Assembly (NCBI GenBank): GCA_963576475.1
Contig: OY754978.1
Coordinates: 16,340,218 to 16,404,217 of the forward strand
From: Molanna angustata
Taxonomy: Eukaryota > Arthropoda > Insecta > Trichoptera > Molannidae
Reading direction: 5' to 3'
DNA: 64,000 nucleotides
Shown here: piece by piece, positions 1 through 11,167 of the stretch
How the letters are laid out: every line of letters starts with the position of its first letter
Numbering within the stretch: position 1 is the first letter of the stretch
Notes under the pieces: generated by a model
What the model saw: the letters and a program-made list of their open reading frames with translations, nothing else
What the model was told of the DNA's origin: nothing
Databases searched by the model: none
Position numbers and translations under genes: made by a program

Positions 1-1061
1 TAATTATCTTGTGAAGGTAATTACGACGCAAAGTGTGATTATTTCAATGAAAAATTCATGAGTAGGTATCAATCTCACACAAAAAAAAATTGTCTTCATG
101 AATTTTTATTCTATTCAAACAAAAACAATCATACACAAAAAATGCCTCTAACGCAATCTTGTAACGCTCAATCAATACGCTGGGTAAAATTTACAAACCT
201 GTGTACGATTGAAAGACGCATGCCTTAAATTGAACACGTATTAACAGGAAAAGTTTGCGTTGTTAAACCGTGTGCATTTGGAGTATACGTGCCTTGAATT
301 CAACGCGAGTTTATGTGTATTCGAGGCAGTACTTGCCTCCTAATCAACACGGAAAGGTAAATACGCTGCCGGGTAAACAAAAATACAGCAGGCAAATTAA
401 AAACTCACAAAGTCAATGTTTTGAACATAGTGTATGTTTAATTTAATGAAAAATATATTTTTCAAGCCGTAGAAAATACTTTTGGCATGTACCTAGACAA
501 TTTATTACGTCGTTTTTAAATCCGAAGGTTTTGTTTGAAGCCAACATCTGTTGTTTTCTCAACTGTTGACATAACTCCTGGCCAATATTTGATTTATCTG
601 CTCATTTTTTCATGGTCTGTCTCAACAAATTCACTTTCAGCGCCAGGTGGCGCTGCCTTCGGTCGAGAATATTTATTTTACGTTCTTTCCTTTTCCAAAC
701 CAACCCTTCGTGCCCACCCCTCGTATCCCCACCGATGTTATATCATTATATTTATGTACCTACTTATGTACGTAAAGGAGGCTTGTCAAACCTAAATTAA
801 CCCAAAAGCCGACCCATAAATAAAAAAAAAACAATTATTTGGAGCTGGAAAAAGAAAAGTCTATTGTTTTTTTTTGTATTTACAAAATATTTTACTTATC
901 CTCGTATTTGTACGAAACATTTATATGAATCAAGCTGACATATTATAAACATTATCGTTCTTTTGCAGATTAATAATAAATTTAGTGTTTCTAAGAAAAA
1001 ACGCTAGTATAATATTTATTTTCTCTTATTTCAAATCTTTGAACTATTATTATTATTAAAT
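1..1061. other. No gene recognised
   Basis: No credible coding region is visible. The first 500 bases are less AT-rich than what follows. A short palindromic stretch, GCGCCAGGTGGCGC, lies near 640-655. Open frames around 535-800 have no recognisable domain and look like chance. Confidence 0.5.
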
Positions 1062-1159
1062 TTATTAAAAAATAAAACAGAACGTTTTAGATTCTACGTA
1101 TATTTTTTAATTTGTCGATAGCTATTTCGCCTTGTTAGGGTATCTTCAAGACTAAACTA
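1062..1159 (+). mobile_element. Half copy of a foldback (hairpin) element
   Basis: The stretch beginning ACGTTTTAGATTCTACG and running through CGCCTTGTTA matches one arm of the hairpin at 24095-24265. The next ~20 bases (GGTATCTTCAAGACTAAACT) match the reverse complement of that hairpin's loop. The second arm is absent here. This is therefore an arm-plus-loop copy, either a deleted remnant or the unduplicated precursor. Confidence 0.65.
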
Positions 1160-1316
1160 TCCACAATAACTTTTAATTATTCTTTCATCTCGACAAAAAA
1201 CGTAAATATCCAAAAAATATTTTTTTATCTATAAACATTAATAACAAACTGTTTTTGCTATTTATTGCAAATCAATTTAAATTCACTTTCAATTCGATTC
1301 TCTTTCTCTCCAATTT

Positions 1317-2115
1317 TTTGTTTATTTTATTTATTACAAATCAATACAAAATTTACATATAATTCACATTTTAAAAAGGTATACAAATTCCATTATATGA
1401 TTCATAATAACCCTCTTTAATTGAGATAAAATCTCGTTTTAAAAGAGGGGAGTATCTATTTAATATTGTTATATTTGCCAAAACATTGTACATCTACTAA
1501 ACAATATGAAAGCTACACAAAAACAAGAATGAAATAACAGAAAATAAATAAATAAATCAGTACAATTTTTTAATTTTATTTTATTTTATTTATTTTATTT
1601 TGTATTGATTCAGGGCAGCTAACAGGTACTATGTCAAATGTTAATTTAACATGCACCCAATAACAAGTTGCCACATTCTGGAGACTTAAGATATTTATCG
1701 TCTCACAGGACCAGACTGAAAACACAATTAAAAACTGTGTCTCCACCGGGAATCGAACCCGGGACCTTTGGATCAGCAGTCAGATACCCAACCAACTGAG
1801 CCACGAAGGCCGACAATAATTAAATATATTATAATTTTTTTCGAGTCTAAGACTCAGAGGGAGTTCATTAAACCACTTAGTACCTTTATACTTATAGAAA
1901 TGTTGTGAGGCAGTTGTACGTAAAAGAGGAATGGTAATACATCCTTGTGAATTTATTCTGCTGCTTATAGAAAATGACAATTGGTTTAAATTTATAAGAA
2001 TATCTTTATGAATTTGGAACAATGAGATTTTTTTGTATATATTTTCAACAGTTGAAACTTTAAAATCTTGAAATACATTAATAGTTGGATAATCAAATCT
2101 CTTTTTCAATAACAT
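1317..2115 (-). mobile_element. Jockey/CR1-type LINE 3' end, interrupted by a SINE
   Basis: Read on the minus strand from 2115, an open stretch of ~100 codons ends in the pattern typical of the extreme C-terminus of jockey/CR1-type reverse transcriptases: LLRTTASQHFYKYKGTKWFN followed by ELPLSLR. The reading runs into a SINE-1 inserted at 1606-1815. The remaining LINE 3' untranslated region lies at 1317-1560 and ends in an ATAA-rich tail (TTTATTTTATTTATT on the plus strand). A stem-loop (CCTCTTT...AAAGAGGGG) lies at about 1411-1450. The reverse transcriptase core is missing, so the copy is dead. Clade assignment comes from motif memory only. Confidence 0.65.
1606..1815 (-). mobile_element. 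SINE-1 (tRNA-derived), nested in a LINE
   Basis: On the minus strand the element begins TCGGCCTTCGTGGCTCAGTT, with a pol III A box (TGGCTCAGTTGG) and B box (GGTTCGATTCC). The body is ACACAGTTTTTAATTGTGTT...TTGTTATTGGGTGCATGTT, ending CCTGTTAGCTGCCC, and an AATAAAATAAA-type tail follows to about 1567. It is nearly full length. It interrupts the LINE relic of 1317-2115. Confidence 0.85.
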
Positions 2116-2366
2116 GTTCTATAATTGAAATTATCTTAATTTTTTATATAGAATAACTACGTTTGATATTAAGTGTTTGGCATTAACAGTATGAAAGTAA
2201 AGAAACTAAGGCTTAAGGCTTAAACTTAGTATTATAATATATAAACTTTAACCATGCCAAAACATCAAACTCTTCAATATGCGCACTTTACTAAGTTTAC
2301 GCACTTTTACGCACTTTTTAAGTTTTGCTTTACGTATTATATACCTAATACAAACTTAATTATATA

Positions 2367-2495
2367 CCATCATGCTTTGTCTCTCACGGGGTAGCAGAGA
2401 TAATTGAAAGCCACATTTTTTATCTTGGCACACATTCGTCGCCTCGTCCATTATTCATGCATCGTTTCATATATATTAATTAGTTGTTCACGCTT
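2367..2495 (-). mobile_element. RTE-A 3'-end fragment
   Basis: The plus strand reads ATCATGCTTTGTCTCTCACG, GGGGTAGCAGAGATAATTGA and CATGCATCGTTTCATA. These match the reverse complement of the 3' end of the RTE-A element at 61032-62763 and the copy at 19911-20482. It is strongly decayed and encodes nothing intact. Confidence 0.6.
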
Positions 2496-2934
2496 GTATC
2501 TTTTCCGAAATTTAATTTTGTTTATTGATAAGTGGTTTCGTATTCGGCACGCTATTAACTACTGATTTAAAAAAATATTATTTGAGTTGATTGATGAGTG
2601 GTTAATATTATTTATACTGAGAAAAAGGTTTTAAGTTTTGTGCTATTGAATTTCGATGTAAAGACGTTGTAATATTCTGAATGTGTGTTGGTATCTACTT
2701 ATAAAATATGCCTGGAGCAGTAGCGGTATTCGGTACTCAAAGCGTACATGTGCTTTGGTACATTGGATTGGCACAGGGCCGGTTCCACCGTTGGCACAAA
2801 TGGTAATATTGCGCCAGGCGTAAGTAAATTGGAAGAGTTATTTAAGAGTTATAAAAAAGAAAAAAATGATAGTTTGTGAAAATTCTTATCTGCTGAGAGA
2901 CACCGGTATAAAATAGTGCTTCCACTATTTCAAT
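2496..2934. other. No gene recognised
   Basis: AT-rich sequence with a slightly GC-richer island near 2740-2830. I see no coding signal and no repeat shared with the rest of the window. Confidence 0.4.
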
Positions 2935-2937
2935 TGT

Positions 2938-3085
2938 CATTGTTTTCGGGGGTCCCGTAAGAGCCAGATACTTAATTCAAAATACAGAGGGCAAAATAAA
3001 ATATCACGTAGTTCTACAATGAGGTTCTCCACCCATTTTGAAGGTCGCCTTTGCGGATATGACGATGCTGGTGTGTTGGGTAAGC
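2938..3085 (+). repeat. Rep-B interspersed repeat, partial
   Basis: It contains CATTGTTTTCGGGGGTCCCG, then TATCACGTAGTTCTACAATG and GAGGTTCTCCACCCATTTTG. The same order of blocks occurs at 17192-17645, 23365-23590 and 57785-57985. The class of element is unknown, and all copies found lie on the plus strand. Confidence 0.6.
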
Positions 3086-3629
3086 GAATTTATATCGTTT
3101 ATACGTAGTAAAATTCCTTACGTAAGTTCTGAAAAATTTGCGTCTTGATTTTTATCGTAATTTTTTCAATTAATTATAATTATTTGATTTGTAATGATTT
3201 GTTTTCTGTATAATATTTTTTTATTTATTTCTCACCTCGCTTACTTCAGTATTAAGTTTATTTGTTATTATTTCCTCTATCACTTTAGCTTTGCTTATTT
3301 TATTTGTTGTTGCTTTTTGTACCAAGCGTTAAATATGTAATATTTGACATGTAAATTTGTTATTGGAATGCATTTATATTTAAAAGATTATGTACAAAAT
3401 ATTATGTAATATATCGTGTAAATTTACTAACAAATAAAAATAAATGTAAAAAAAAAATCGCTTATATACAATAATACCTACCTACGTATTTATTCAGTTT
3501 GCAGACGCAGAAATTAATGTTTCATAAGTGTTTTTCATAAATACTATCCTCAGAACTCTCTTCCTAAAAAATGAACCATTGCTGTGGTATAATATAGTAA
3601 AGAATTATTATTATCGCTAATGTGAAAAT
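3086..3629. other. AT-rich, no feature
   Basis: Very AT-rich sequence with no coding signal and no shared repeat that I can see. Confidence 0.4.
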
Positions 3630-3835
3630 TGAAGAGTTTGATGATAGTATGATGGATTCCGTAATCAGATCTTGACCACATTGAAATGAGACCAATCAGA
3701 AGGTATCCCCTTTCTAATAAAAAAAAATAATATCAAAATCGGACAACGCAGTAAAAAGTAATCGATAAACATACATAAGAAAAAAAAAGACGTCGAATTG
3801 ATAACCTCTTCGTTTTTGGAAGTCGGTGTAAAATT
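3630..3835 (+). repeat. Dispersed insect-type repeat end (GTCGAATTGATAACC)
   Basis: The blocks ATCAAAATCGGACAACGCAG, a CATACATAAG stretch, and GACGTCGAATTGATAACCTC followed by TTTTTGGAAGTCGGT occur in this order. This arrangement resembles a repeat end I have seen widely in insect, especially lepidopteran, genomes. I cannot assign the element class. Recognition rests on memory, not on a second copy in this window. Confidence 0.4.
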
Positions 3836-3884
3836 GAAATACACTATGAAAACAATGAATAGTTCAGTTTATTTTTTTTCTTTT

Positions 3885-4190
3885 TTTTCATTTATTTATT
3901 AATTACAAAAAGACATATTTTACATAAAAAAAATACATAGCAAAAAAGAAATTAAAACACTTTATAATATGACTTCCTTCAAAAAGAGATATACTCGTGT
4001 TTTGAAGGGAGTTGCAACTATTTACACAATATAGAACAAAAACAAAGTAACAAAATAATCATAAGTAACAAATAACATACTTAAAAATAGACATAGGTAT
4101 ATATGCTATATAAAAAAAACAACATTTAAATATCAATTACGATTAATAAAATAAGTACATAATACCTACATATATAACAACAATCTAAAG
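3885..4190 (-). mobile_element. Probable LINE 3' untranslated end
   Basis: The plus strand begins TTTCATTTATTTATTAATTAC, which would be a minus-strand ATAA-type LINE tail. A stem-loop (CTTCAAAAAGAGATATACTC...GAAGGGAG) at 3975-4012 has the same layout as the one in the LINE 3' end at 1411-1450. No coding residue remains. The call is an inference from tail and hairpin only. Confidence 0.4.
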
Positions 4191-5090
4191 TAATAAAGCA
4201 ATCAATATGTTAGTGTGTGTGTGTGTGTTTGTCTCACGCCTTTTGAAAAACCATGAGCATCTAAAAATCTAATTTATGTGCGAACATGTACAAGTATACC
4301 TGATGCAGTGTCACGCTAAAAATAATGCGATTAAAATGCTGAATTTTAAAGATATTTCAATAATTATTTTTTCATACAAAATTTTCCAAGTCATATCTGT
4401 CAAAAATGTGTACATTTTGCACGCAAATATCTGTTAGTTTAAAAGTTAGAAGTACGTATTTACACGAAAAAAAATTATTTTCAAGTATAACTTAGCTTTT
4501 AAGTGAAAAACATGGTGAATATTTTGTCTAATTATAATGTTTAACTTATTTTTAAAGTAAGCGTTTTGTACAAATGTACATATAACCCCGCCATTTTAAT
4601 ATCTTTTCATACGATATTTAATTTTCCTACCGAATGAATATGTTCTTTAAAATAATATACCTTTGAAATAAATGTGATTATGAAATAATAAAATGAAACA
4701 CAAGACTTTATAGCAAGTTTTAAGACATATATTGTAAAAGTCTGTTAATTATTAGTAAAGATATAGGCATAATAAAATTGCATAATTTGTATATAATATT
4801 TGATATTTTGGACAATTTTCGTTTTTGTGGCTTCGAACAAACAAATGTAGGATATGTAGGTACCTACCTACATATCCAAAAAATGTATCGAGCCCATTTG
4901 ATATTAATATTTTATATGGGAATGGTTACTATGGTTACGGAAAGATTCTGATATTCAAATAAAATTTGTTATGAATCGAATTTATTTAGAACATTGTTGT
5001 AGGTAGGTACCTACCTAATACTATTTACTTACAAATCAACAATATACTGATTTCCTATAGGAAAATTATTTTATTTATTTATTTATGTAT
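4191..5090. other. AT-rich spacer with GTAGGTACCTAC palindromes
   Basis: No gene is recognised. A short GT run lies at 4211-4228. Palindromic motifs built from GTAGGTACCTAC occur at 4849-4876 (GGATATGTAGG...CCTACATATCC) and near 4998-5014. Confidence 0.5.
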
Positions 5091-5159
5091 GTATGAATGG
5101 ATGCATGTATGCTATGTGCTCCTAAACCGTTTGTCCGATTACAATGAAACTTTGGTGAA

Positions 5160-6190
5160 TTGTCGAGCGTATGCCCGGAATGGTTTCTGGATTTAATTTT
5201 TTTTCTTATTCTTCTTCTTCTTCGTGTATTTGGTCATTTTACCAATGAAAGCGGAATATCCTGGGAAACGAAGGTCCGACTGTCCCTCCATCTCTTCGCA
5301 GGTCTTCCTGGACGGTTTCTGGATTTAAACTTTTTTCTTCTTCTTCTTCATCGTGTATTTGGTAATTTTACATATGAAGTTGGAGTATTCTGGGAGAAAA
5401 AGGTCCAACTGTCCTTTCATCTCTTCACAGGTCTTCCAGGACGGGTTCTGCATATAAACTTTTTTCTTCTTTTTCTTCGTCGTGTATTTGGTCATCTTAC
5501 CTATGAAGATGAACTATCCTGGGAGAAGAAGGTCCAATTTTTCTTCCATCTCTTCGAAGGTTTCTGGATTTTAACTTTCTTCTTCTTTTCTTCTTCTTCT
5601 TCATCGTGTATTTGGTCATTTTACCTATGAAGTTGGAGTATCCTGGGAGAAAAAGGTCCAACTGTCCTTCCATCTCTTCGCAGGTTTCTGGATTTAAACT
5701 TTTTTCTTCTTCTTCTTCATCGTGTATTTGGTCATTTTACCTATGAAGGTGGACTATTCTGGGAGAAGTAGGTCCAATTTTCTTTCTATCTCTTCGCAGG
5801 TTTCTAGATGTAATTTTTTTCTTCTTCTTCTTCATCGTGTATTTGGTCATTTTACCTATGAAGTTGGAGAATCCTGGGAGAAGAAGGTCCAACTGTTCTT
5901 CCAACTCTTCGCAAGTCTTCCAAGACGGTTTTTGGATATAAACTTTTTTCTTCTTCTTCTTTTTCTTCTTCATCGTGCATTTGGTCATTTTACCTATGAA
6001 GGTGGACTATCCTTGGGGAAGAAGGTCTAATTTTCCTTCCATATCTTCGCAGGTATCTGGATTTAAACTTTTTTCTTCTTTTTCTTCGTGTATTTAGTCA
6101 TTTTACCTTTAAAGGTGGAGTATCCTGGGAAAAGAAGGTCCTTTCATCTCTTCGCGGTTCTTCCGGGATGGTTTCTGGATTTAAACTTTC
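5160..6190. repeat. Minisatellite, about 8 units of 115-136 bp
   Basis: Successive units each carry a CTTCTTCTTC pyrimidine tract, CGTGTATTTGGTCATTTTAC, CTATGAAG, CCTGGGAGAAGAAGGTCCAA and CATCTCTTCGCAGG. The anchor GTGTATTTGGT recurs at about 5223, 5352, 5481, 5605, 5721, 5836, 5972 and 6088. Several units are open in one plus-strand frame (repeating HRVFGHFTYE), but frames change between units because of tract-length differences. I therefore regard the open frames as a by-product of the repeat, not as a gene. Confidence 0.9.
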
Positions 6191-6194
6191 CTTA

Positions 6195-6372
6195 ACCGAC
6201 TGAAGGGATGGGATGTAATGAAGGGAAGGGATGCACTAAAGGGCCTGAAGGGACGGGAGGTACTGAAGGGCCTGATTGGAAGGGACGTAGTGATGGATTG
6301 AAGGGACGGGAGGTACTGAAGGGACGGGAGGTACTGAAGGGACGGGAGGTTCTGAAGGGTCTGAAGCGACGG
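6195..6372 (+). repeat. G-rich short tandem repeat, 18-bp unit
   Basis: The unit GAAGGGACGGGAGGTACT is repeated, three times almost perfectly at about 6300-6355 and in degenerate form on both sides (GGGCCTGAAGGGAC, GGGAAGGGATGCAC). The plus strand carries many closely spaced runs of three Gs, so it could form G-quadruplexes. It directly follows the 115-136 bp array. Confidence 0.85.
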
Positions 6373-6390
6373 TTCATGGAGTCTAATTCA

Positions 6391-7480
6391 TTTTCTTCTT
6401 AATTTTATGTAGACCTTACAGTTTTTACACAAACTATTTCCTTTAGTCTTTTTCTTCGTTTTCTTATTTTATGTAGAACTTGGGTGAATTTTATTCAAAC
6501 TCTTTCCTATACATTAATCTTCTTCTTCTTTTATGAAGACCTTTTAGTCAGTTTTTATACAATCTATTTCCAATAGTCTAATTCTTCTATTTTATGTATT
6601 TTTTCTTATTTTATGTAGACCATTGGAATAGTTTTTTATACAAACTATTTCTTATAGTCTTATACTTATTCTTCTCTTTTTTATTTAGACTTTTGGGTTA
6701 GTTTTAAGTCTAATAGTCTATTGTGCAGAAATATTATTAACGATATGCACACTTGATGAAAATACACATGTAAAAACGAATGGGATGTGGGATGTGACGA
6801 TGTAATCTGCACTAGAATCTTTTCAATACTTTTGTTTAATCAAATTTATATCATCCTATTTTGAATAATTTTCAACACCTTCATATTGGATTTCATTGAC
6901 GATATTTAAATAATGGGGGTTGTGGCCATAACTGAACTCTTCACAACGTTTATATTCAAATTAAAAACTATTTACTATAGTTTAAGTCTTCTTCTTCTTC
7001 GTTAATATAGGCTTTTGTGTCAATTTTAAGTCTATAAGTCTAATTGTGCAAAAATATAATGCACACTTGATGAAAAAATATAAAAACGAATGGGAAGTGA
7101 CCAACACTAGATCTTTTCAGTACATTTGTTTAATCAAATTTTAACCACATCCCAACATCAAAAATTACTAAATTTTCAATAGATACATATTACACTTTGT
7201 TTTCGATGATAATATTTAAAAATGTGGGTTGTGGCCAAACCAATCTCTTTACAACGTTGATATACAGTCATATTTAAAACCATTTCGCATAGTCCATGCG
7301 TGCAGAAATTGTAAATTATACTTCATTCACACTTTATAGCAATATATAAAAAATAATGAGTTGTGGCCATCACTTGAACATTTTACAATCAAATTCAATC
7401 ATATTTCAAACCACTTTTCATAGTCCGATTTTGCAAAATAATTGGGTGACAATATTATAAAAACGATTGCTTTTTCCTTC
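6391..7480. repeat. Degenerate larger-period tandem repeats related to Rep-C
   Basis: The first part (6391-6720) repeats a ~80-90 bp motif with TTTTATGTAGAC, ACAAACTATTTC and ATAGTCT. From 6720 a larger unit of roughly 270-300 bp recurs: GTGCAGAAATAT, ATGCACACTTGATGAAAA, AAAAACGAATGGGA, TTTGTTTAATCAAATTT and GGGTTGTGGCCA. Copies start near 6720, 7030 and, partially, 7310. The phrase AAACGAATGGG...GTGACCAACACTA also opens Rep-C at 55705, so the two families may be related. No coding function is visible. Confidence 0.6.
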
Positions 7481-7802
7481 ACAATTTTACATTCTTGGCC
7501 AACGGCGGGACATCAAAGCTAGTGAATAAATAAAACCAGTTTTTATTCACAAACCCTCTTTATATCTACATAAAATTTCTTAAGATCGATAATATCCGTA
7601 TGTCTCTGCTCAGGTAACAGTTCGTTTAACCACTTATCGCCAAGATACGTATAGTGGTTTTGTGCGTAGGCCGTTCTTTTTTTTTGGTATATTTAGTATC
7701 ACATTAAATCGATGAGTGGCTCTTATACAATCCGAAGCATGTACTCTATCGACGAAATACTCCCTGTAGATCTGCTTCAATGCATTTAATTAATCAATGT
7801 AT
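7481..7802. other. No feature recognised
   Basis: No repeat shared elsewhere in the window and no coding signal. Confidence 0.4.
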
Positions 7803-8725
7803 TATTTTATTTATTTATTTATTTTGCAACGATACATAATTAAATTATACATAATACAGCGTTAAGTACAGATAGCAACAAAATGATTTCAAGATTACAG
7901 TGATAATATATCCAAAATTTAATGCTAGGTTATTATTAAAGGTTTAAAGTAAGTTGGTCATAAAAAAAATGCTCCAGGAGGATACATAATTAAAGTATTA
8001 ACATAAAATTCTGTATTATTTTTATATTGTCTCATTGGACGTCCAACTAGGTGAACCTGCTTTAGGACGTCCGATATGTAGATACAATATGTAGGTATCA
8101 ATAACTTAACTATATTTATATTGTCTCATTGGACGTCCAACTAGGTGAACCTGCTTTAGGACGTCCGATATGTAGATACGATTTGTAGGTATCAATAACT
8201 TAACTATATTTATATTGTCTCATTGGACGTCCAACTAGGTGAACCTGCTTTAGGACGTCCGATATGTAGATACGATTTGTAGGTATCAATAACTTAACTA
8301 TATTAATATTGTCTCATTGGACGTCCAACTAGGTGAACCTGCTTTAGGACGTCCGATATGTATGTAGATACGATTTGTAGGTATCAATAACTTAACCAAT
8401 TAAAGATGCTTTAAAACTTAATAATTAAAAATTATAAATGAATAGCGAGCAAACTAGAATATGCTTAATTTGTTATTGGATTCATCTATGCCGATGGATG
8501 TAAGCCAACTGTTAATTGTTTTTTTCAGAGTGTCTATTTTCATATTTTTCCAAGCGTTATTTTCATATTTCTCTAGATCTTGGGGCCAAGAAATTTAAAA
8601 TTACGCTGTGCGAATGTGGTGTTTGTTTTTTCTTTACGATACCTTTGAGCATTGCGAGTAGAGTATGAATGGCTAGCTATCGGGTATTCTTGTATATGTT
8701 TCATTATTCGTTTATATGCTTAGTA
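7803..8725 (-). mobile_element. Jockey/CR1-type LINE 3' end
   Basis: On the minus strand the translation reads HSYSTRNAQRYRKEK...AQRNFKFLGPKI, then after a frame change NAWKNMKIDTLKKTINSWLT followed by SIGIDESNN. This is the classic C-terminal tail of jockey/CR1-clade reverse transcriptases. The 3' untranslated region follows, contains a four-unit 94-bp array (8031-8397) and ends at a TTTATTTATTTATTTATTTT tract (the minus-strand tail) at 7803-7830. Stops and a frameshift show it is dead, and all upstream parts are missing. Confidence 0.7.
8027..8397. repeat. 94-bp tandem repeat, 4 units
   Basis: The block CTCATTGGACGTCCAACTAG begins at 8031, 8125, 8219 and 8313, a constant 94-bp period. Copies are nearly identical. 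Each unit contains two GGACGTCC palindromes about 25 bp apart (GGACGTCCAACTAGG...TTTAGGACGTCCGATATG). The array lies inside the 3' region of the LINE relic 7803-8725. Confidence 0.95.
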
Positions 8726-9760
8726 GTTTACATAAACATAAACAAATAAATTATTTATATAATTGAGAAATGTTTAAGCGTTAACAGAGTGGGAATATAT
8801 TTCAAAAATATATAACTATTTACCTAAAATGTCGAATAGTTCGGGAGAAAACGTTCAGTTCTAATACATCGAATCCGAGGAGAAAATAGGAACTTTATTT
8901 TATGATATCATATTATGATTACTAATGGCCATTTTTGAAGGAAAGTGGAGCGACTTTAAAATTAAGTGCGTCAGACGACGAAGACACGGCCCTGGGTAGG
9001 CAAACTGTCAATTTTACCTCCGAAGAAGTACCCATGAAATGAATTAACTGTAAATAAGTGTATACATCTCTGAAATATATTATATATGTATAGAGAAAGT
9101 GCTTAATATTGAGATTCTGGGAATACCTGATTGACAAATCGTGTTATTCGTTTACCTCTAGATTTAATTTTACATACATTTGGGAGTATGAAAGGTTATT
9201 CAGGTTCACCTTCACGACAGACCTATCATATCTGGATTGAATGTAATAAATTATTATTGAATATGTATCTACATATCTATATTTATTACATCTATATGCA
9301 TGTTACCTTATTTACAGCGCGTTATCTAACAAAGATGTGTAGTAAACAATGATGGTAAGATATCAATTTAAATAGATAATAACGCCCTAAATTATGATAT
9401 AAATAATTAAGTTAAAAAAATGTGCGAATTGAAGATAAAATCAGATGGATATCTCAAATCTGGGGAAATCTCAAAATAGATTTGTTGCAAGTTCATTAGG
9501 ATATGACAGTATTTTCTGGAAACTTCATAATATATACACGTATGTACCTTTTGAGAAGTCAAACTCGTCATTGAAATAAGAATTTTAATATTTCTTCATA
9601 TTTATTTATTTTGTGAAATATGTACTTACTGTTGCTGAAATATATATGTACTTACTGTTGCTGAAATATGTAAAAAGAATATAATAAAAAAAGAAGAAGA
9701 AAAAAATATGGATTCAGAAATCTTTCCGGTTGTGCGCTGAACAAATAACCAAGTTACATT
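8726..9760. other. AT-rich, no gene recognised
   Basis: Several short open frames here (for example 8922-9137 and 9131-9352) show no domain, no repeat relationship and no codon signature. I treat them as chance. Confidence 0.45.
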
Positions 9761-9897
9761 TTTCAGATGGATTGTATAAGAGCAAAAAAGGACATACAAA
9801 TACAAATGATACTTAAATCTGCTACTTCCACCTATAAAAAGGGGATGCGCATTGCCAAACGCAACCACTCCCAGGTGCCAGACTTACCTTTTTCATA
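9755..9897 (-). repeat. Rep-D terminal fragment
   Basis: Read on the minus strand: AGGTAAGTCTGGCACCTGGG, GTTGCGTTTGGCAATGCGCA, then TCCCCTTTTTATAGGTGGAA, GCAGATTTAAGTATCATT and TTTTTTGCTCTTATACAATC. This matches the left end of the inverted-repeat element at 44768-45347. Only one end is present. Confidence 0.65.
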
Positions 9898-10566
9898 CTT
9901 GTATTCAATAAGGAGGAAAAAAACAGCAATTAAAAAGTAACTGTTTTTTTTACGTCTCTATCTCTTAGACTAAAAATGTTTATTGGAAAATGATGCGATT
10001 TTAATTTTTTAAATAATACATTATTTTCTATGGAGAAAATCGAATTATTCATGTCTATCAGGTTCAAAATCATTGTCCGTAGGTACTCTTCTTGTCGATA
10101 TCCGAAGTTTTAACGATTAATTGTATGTTCATTTATTTATTCTTCTTTCGCTGCGGTTTCCTTTTAAACTGGAACATACCTATTATGCCTTCTATAAAGC
10201 GTACATACGAATGAACATAGATACTGTACTAGAATTCATATCTTGTTCCAGGTCAGTCTCTGCAAGATCAGACAAATATAACCTTTGGAATAAAGGTAAC
10301 CTGTTGACTTTCATGTTTCCCGGGAAATAAGGCACGTTAAAGCGTGGACCTATCTACTTTATTTAGTTTTAAAATGCATGGCAAGATGATATTTAAAAAG
10401 AGAACCGATGAAATACATACGCTGAAACTATAGAATATTTTATTCTATCTGAACTTCTGACTAATTTACATACCTATTTATTAAAACTTATTATTTTCCT
10501 AGCTTTTAACGCAAATTTTAAATTTAAATCTTCAACGGTTAACGTGTTAAAAGTATTTTTTTAAAA
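9898..10566. other. No feature recognised
   Basis: AT-rich. An open frame at 10121-10330 has no recognisable content. Confidence 0.4.
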
Positions 10567-10731
10567 TGAATATGTCCTTGTTAAACAAATACATAATATA
10601 CATCTTCCTACGTCCCTTAAATAAGCAAATAAATGCTTGTGCTATAGGTGAACGAAATCTGTTGAGGCAGGATTCGAACTCGCGATCACTGGATTACTAG
10701 CCCAGCGCGCTACCCGCTCTGCCATCAACCC
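10567..10731 (-). mobile_element. SINE-2 (tRNA-derived)
   Basis: On the minus strand it has a tRNA-like head (GGGTTGATGGCAGAGCGGGT, CTGGGCTAGTAATCCAGTGA, GCGAGTTCGAATCCTGCC), then GATTTCGTTCACCTATAGCA, AAGCATTTATTTGCTTATTT, AGGAAGATGTATATT and ACAAGGACATATTCATTTT. Full-length. A and B box positions support pol III origin. It is not a functional tRNA because the body continues without a terminator and the acceptor stem does not close. Confidence 0.85.
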
Positions 10732-10734
10732 ATT

Positions 10735-11167
10735 TATATTATAGTTATATTTAGTTTATTATAGTTAAATCTTGTTATATAACTATAATAAAAATAATCT
10801 ATACACACTTGATGAGAAAATTTGGGACCTCATTTTATTTAACTGCGCGCGCGTAGGACTAAATTTATAAAGCAACTCGCTCACGCGAGTCGCTATTATT
10901 ATTAACGACTAACTGAACCTAACCAATAAATTAGGGGGAATGGGATTAATATTAATAAAATGTTCACATCTTACTATTATTTCGCTGTCGAATTTATTGC
11001 ATCCCGTATAATTTCCCTTGTTTCTAGTTCTACTTCGTTCATTATAATTGGTAATATTTCGATTTTTTTTTGGATATATATCTATAGTCATTCATTTCTC
11101 ATTCCTGTAACCCAGGAAAATTGGCAATTTAAAAATGAGCATTGCATGAAATCGGTTATAGTCACAT
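10735..11167. other. AT-rich spacer with small hairpins
   Basis: A short AT palindrome (TTATAGTTATA...TATAACTATAA) lies at about 10738-10790, and a small GC hairpin, ACTCGCTCACGCGAGTCG, near 10876. No gene is recognised. Confidence 0.4.

Noticed and set aside
5160..5630. 156-codon open frame with repeated HRVFGHFTYE
   Set aside because: Lies in a 115-136 bp minisatellite; the frame is not kept between units and the other strand is also open in places.
8027..8397. CRISPR-like array
   Set aside because: Whole 94-bp units are repeated with no unique spacers, in a eukaryotic transposon context.
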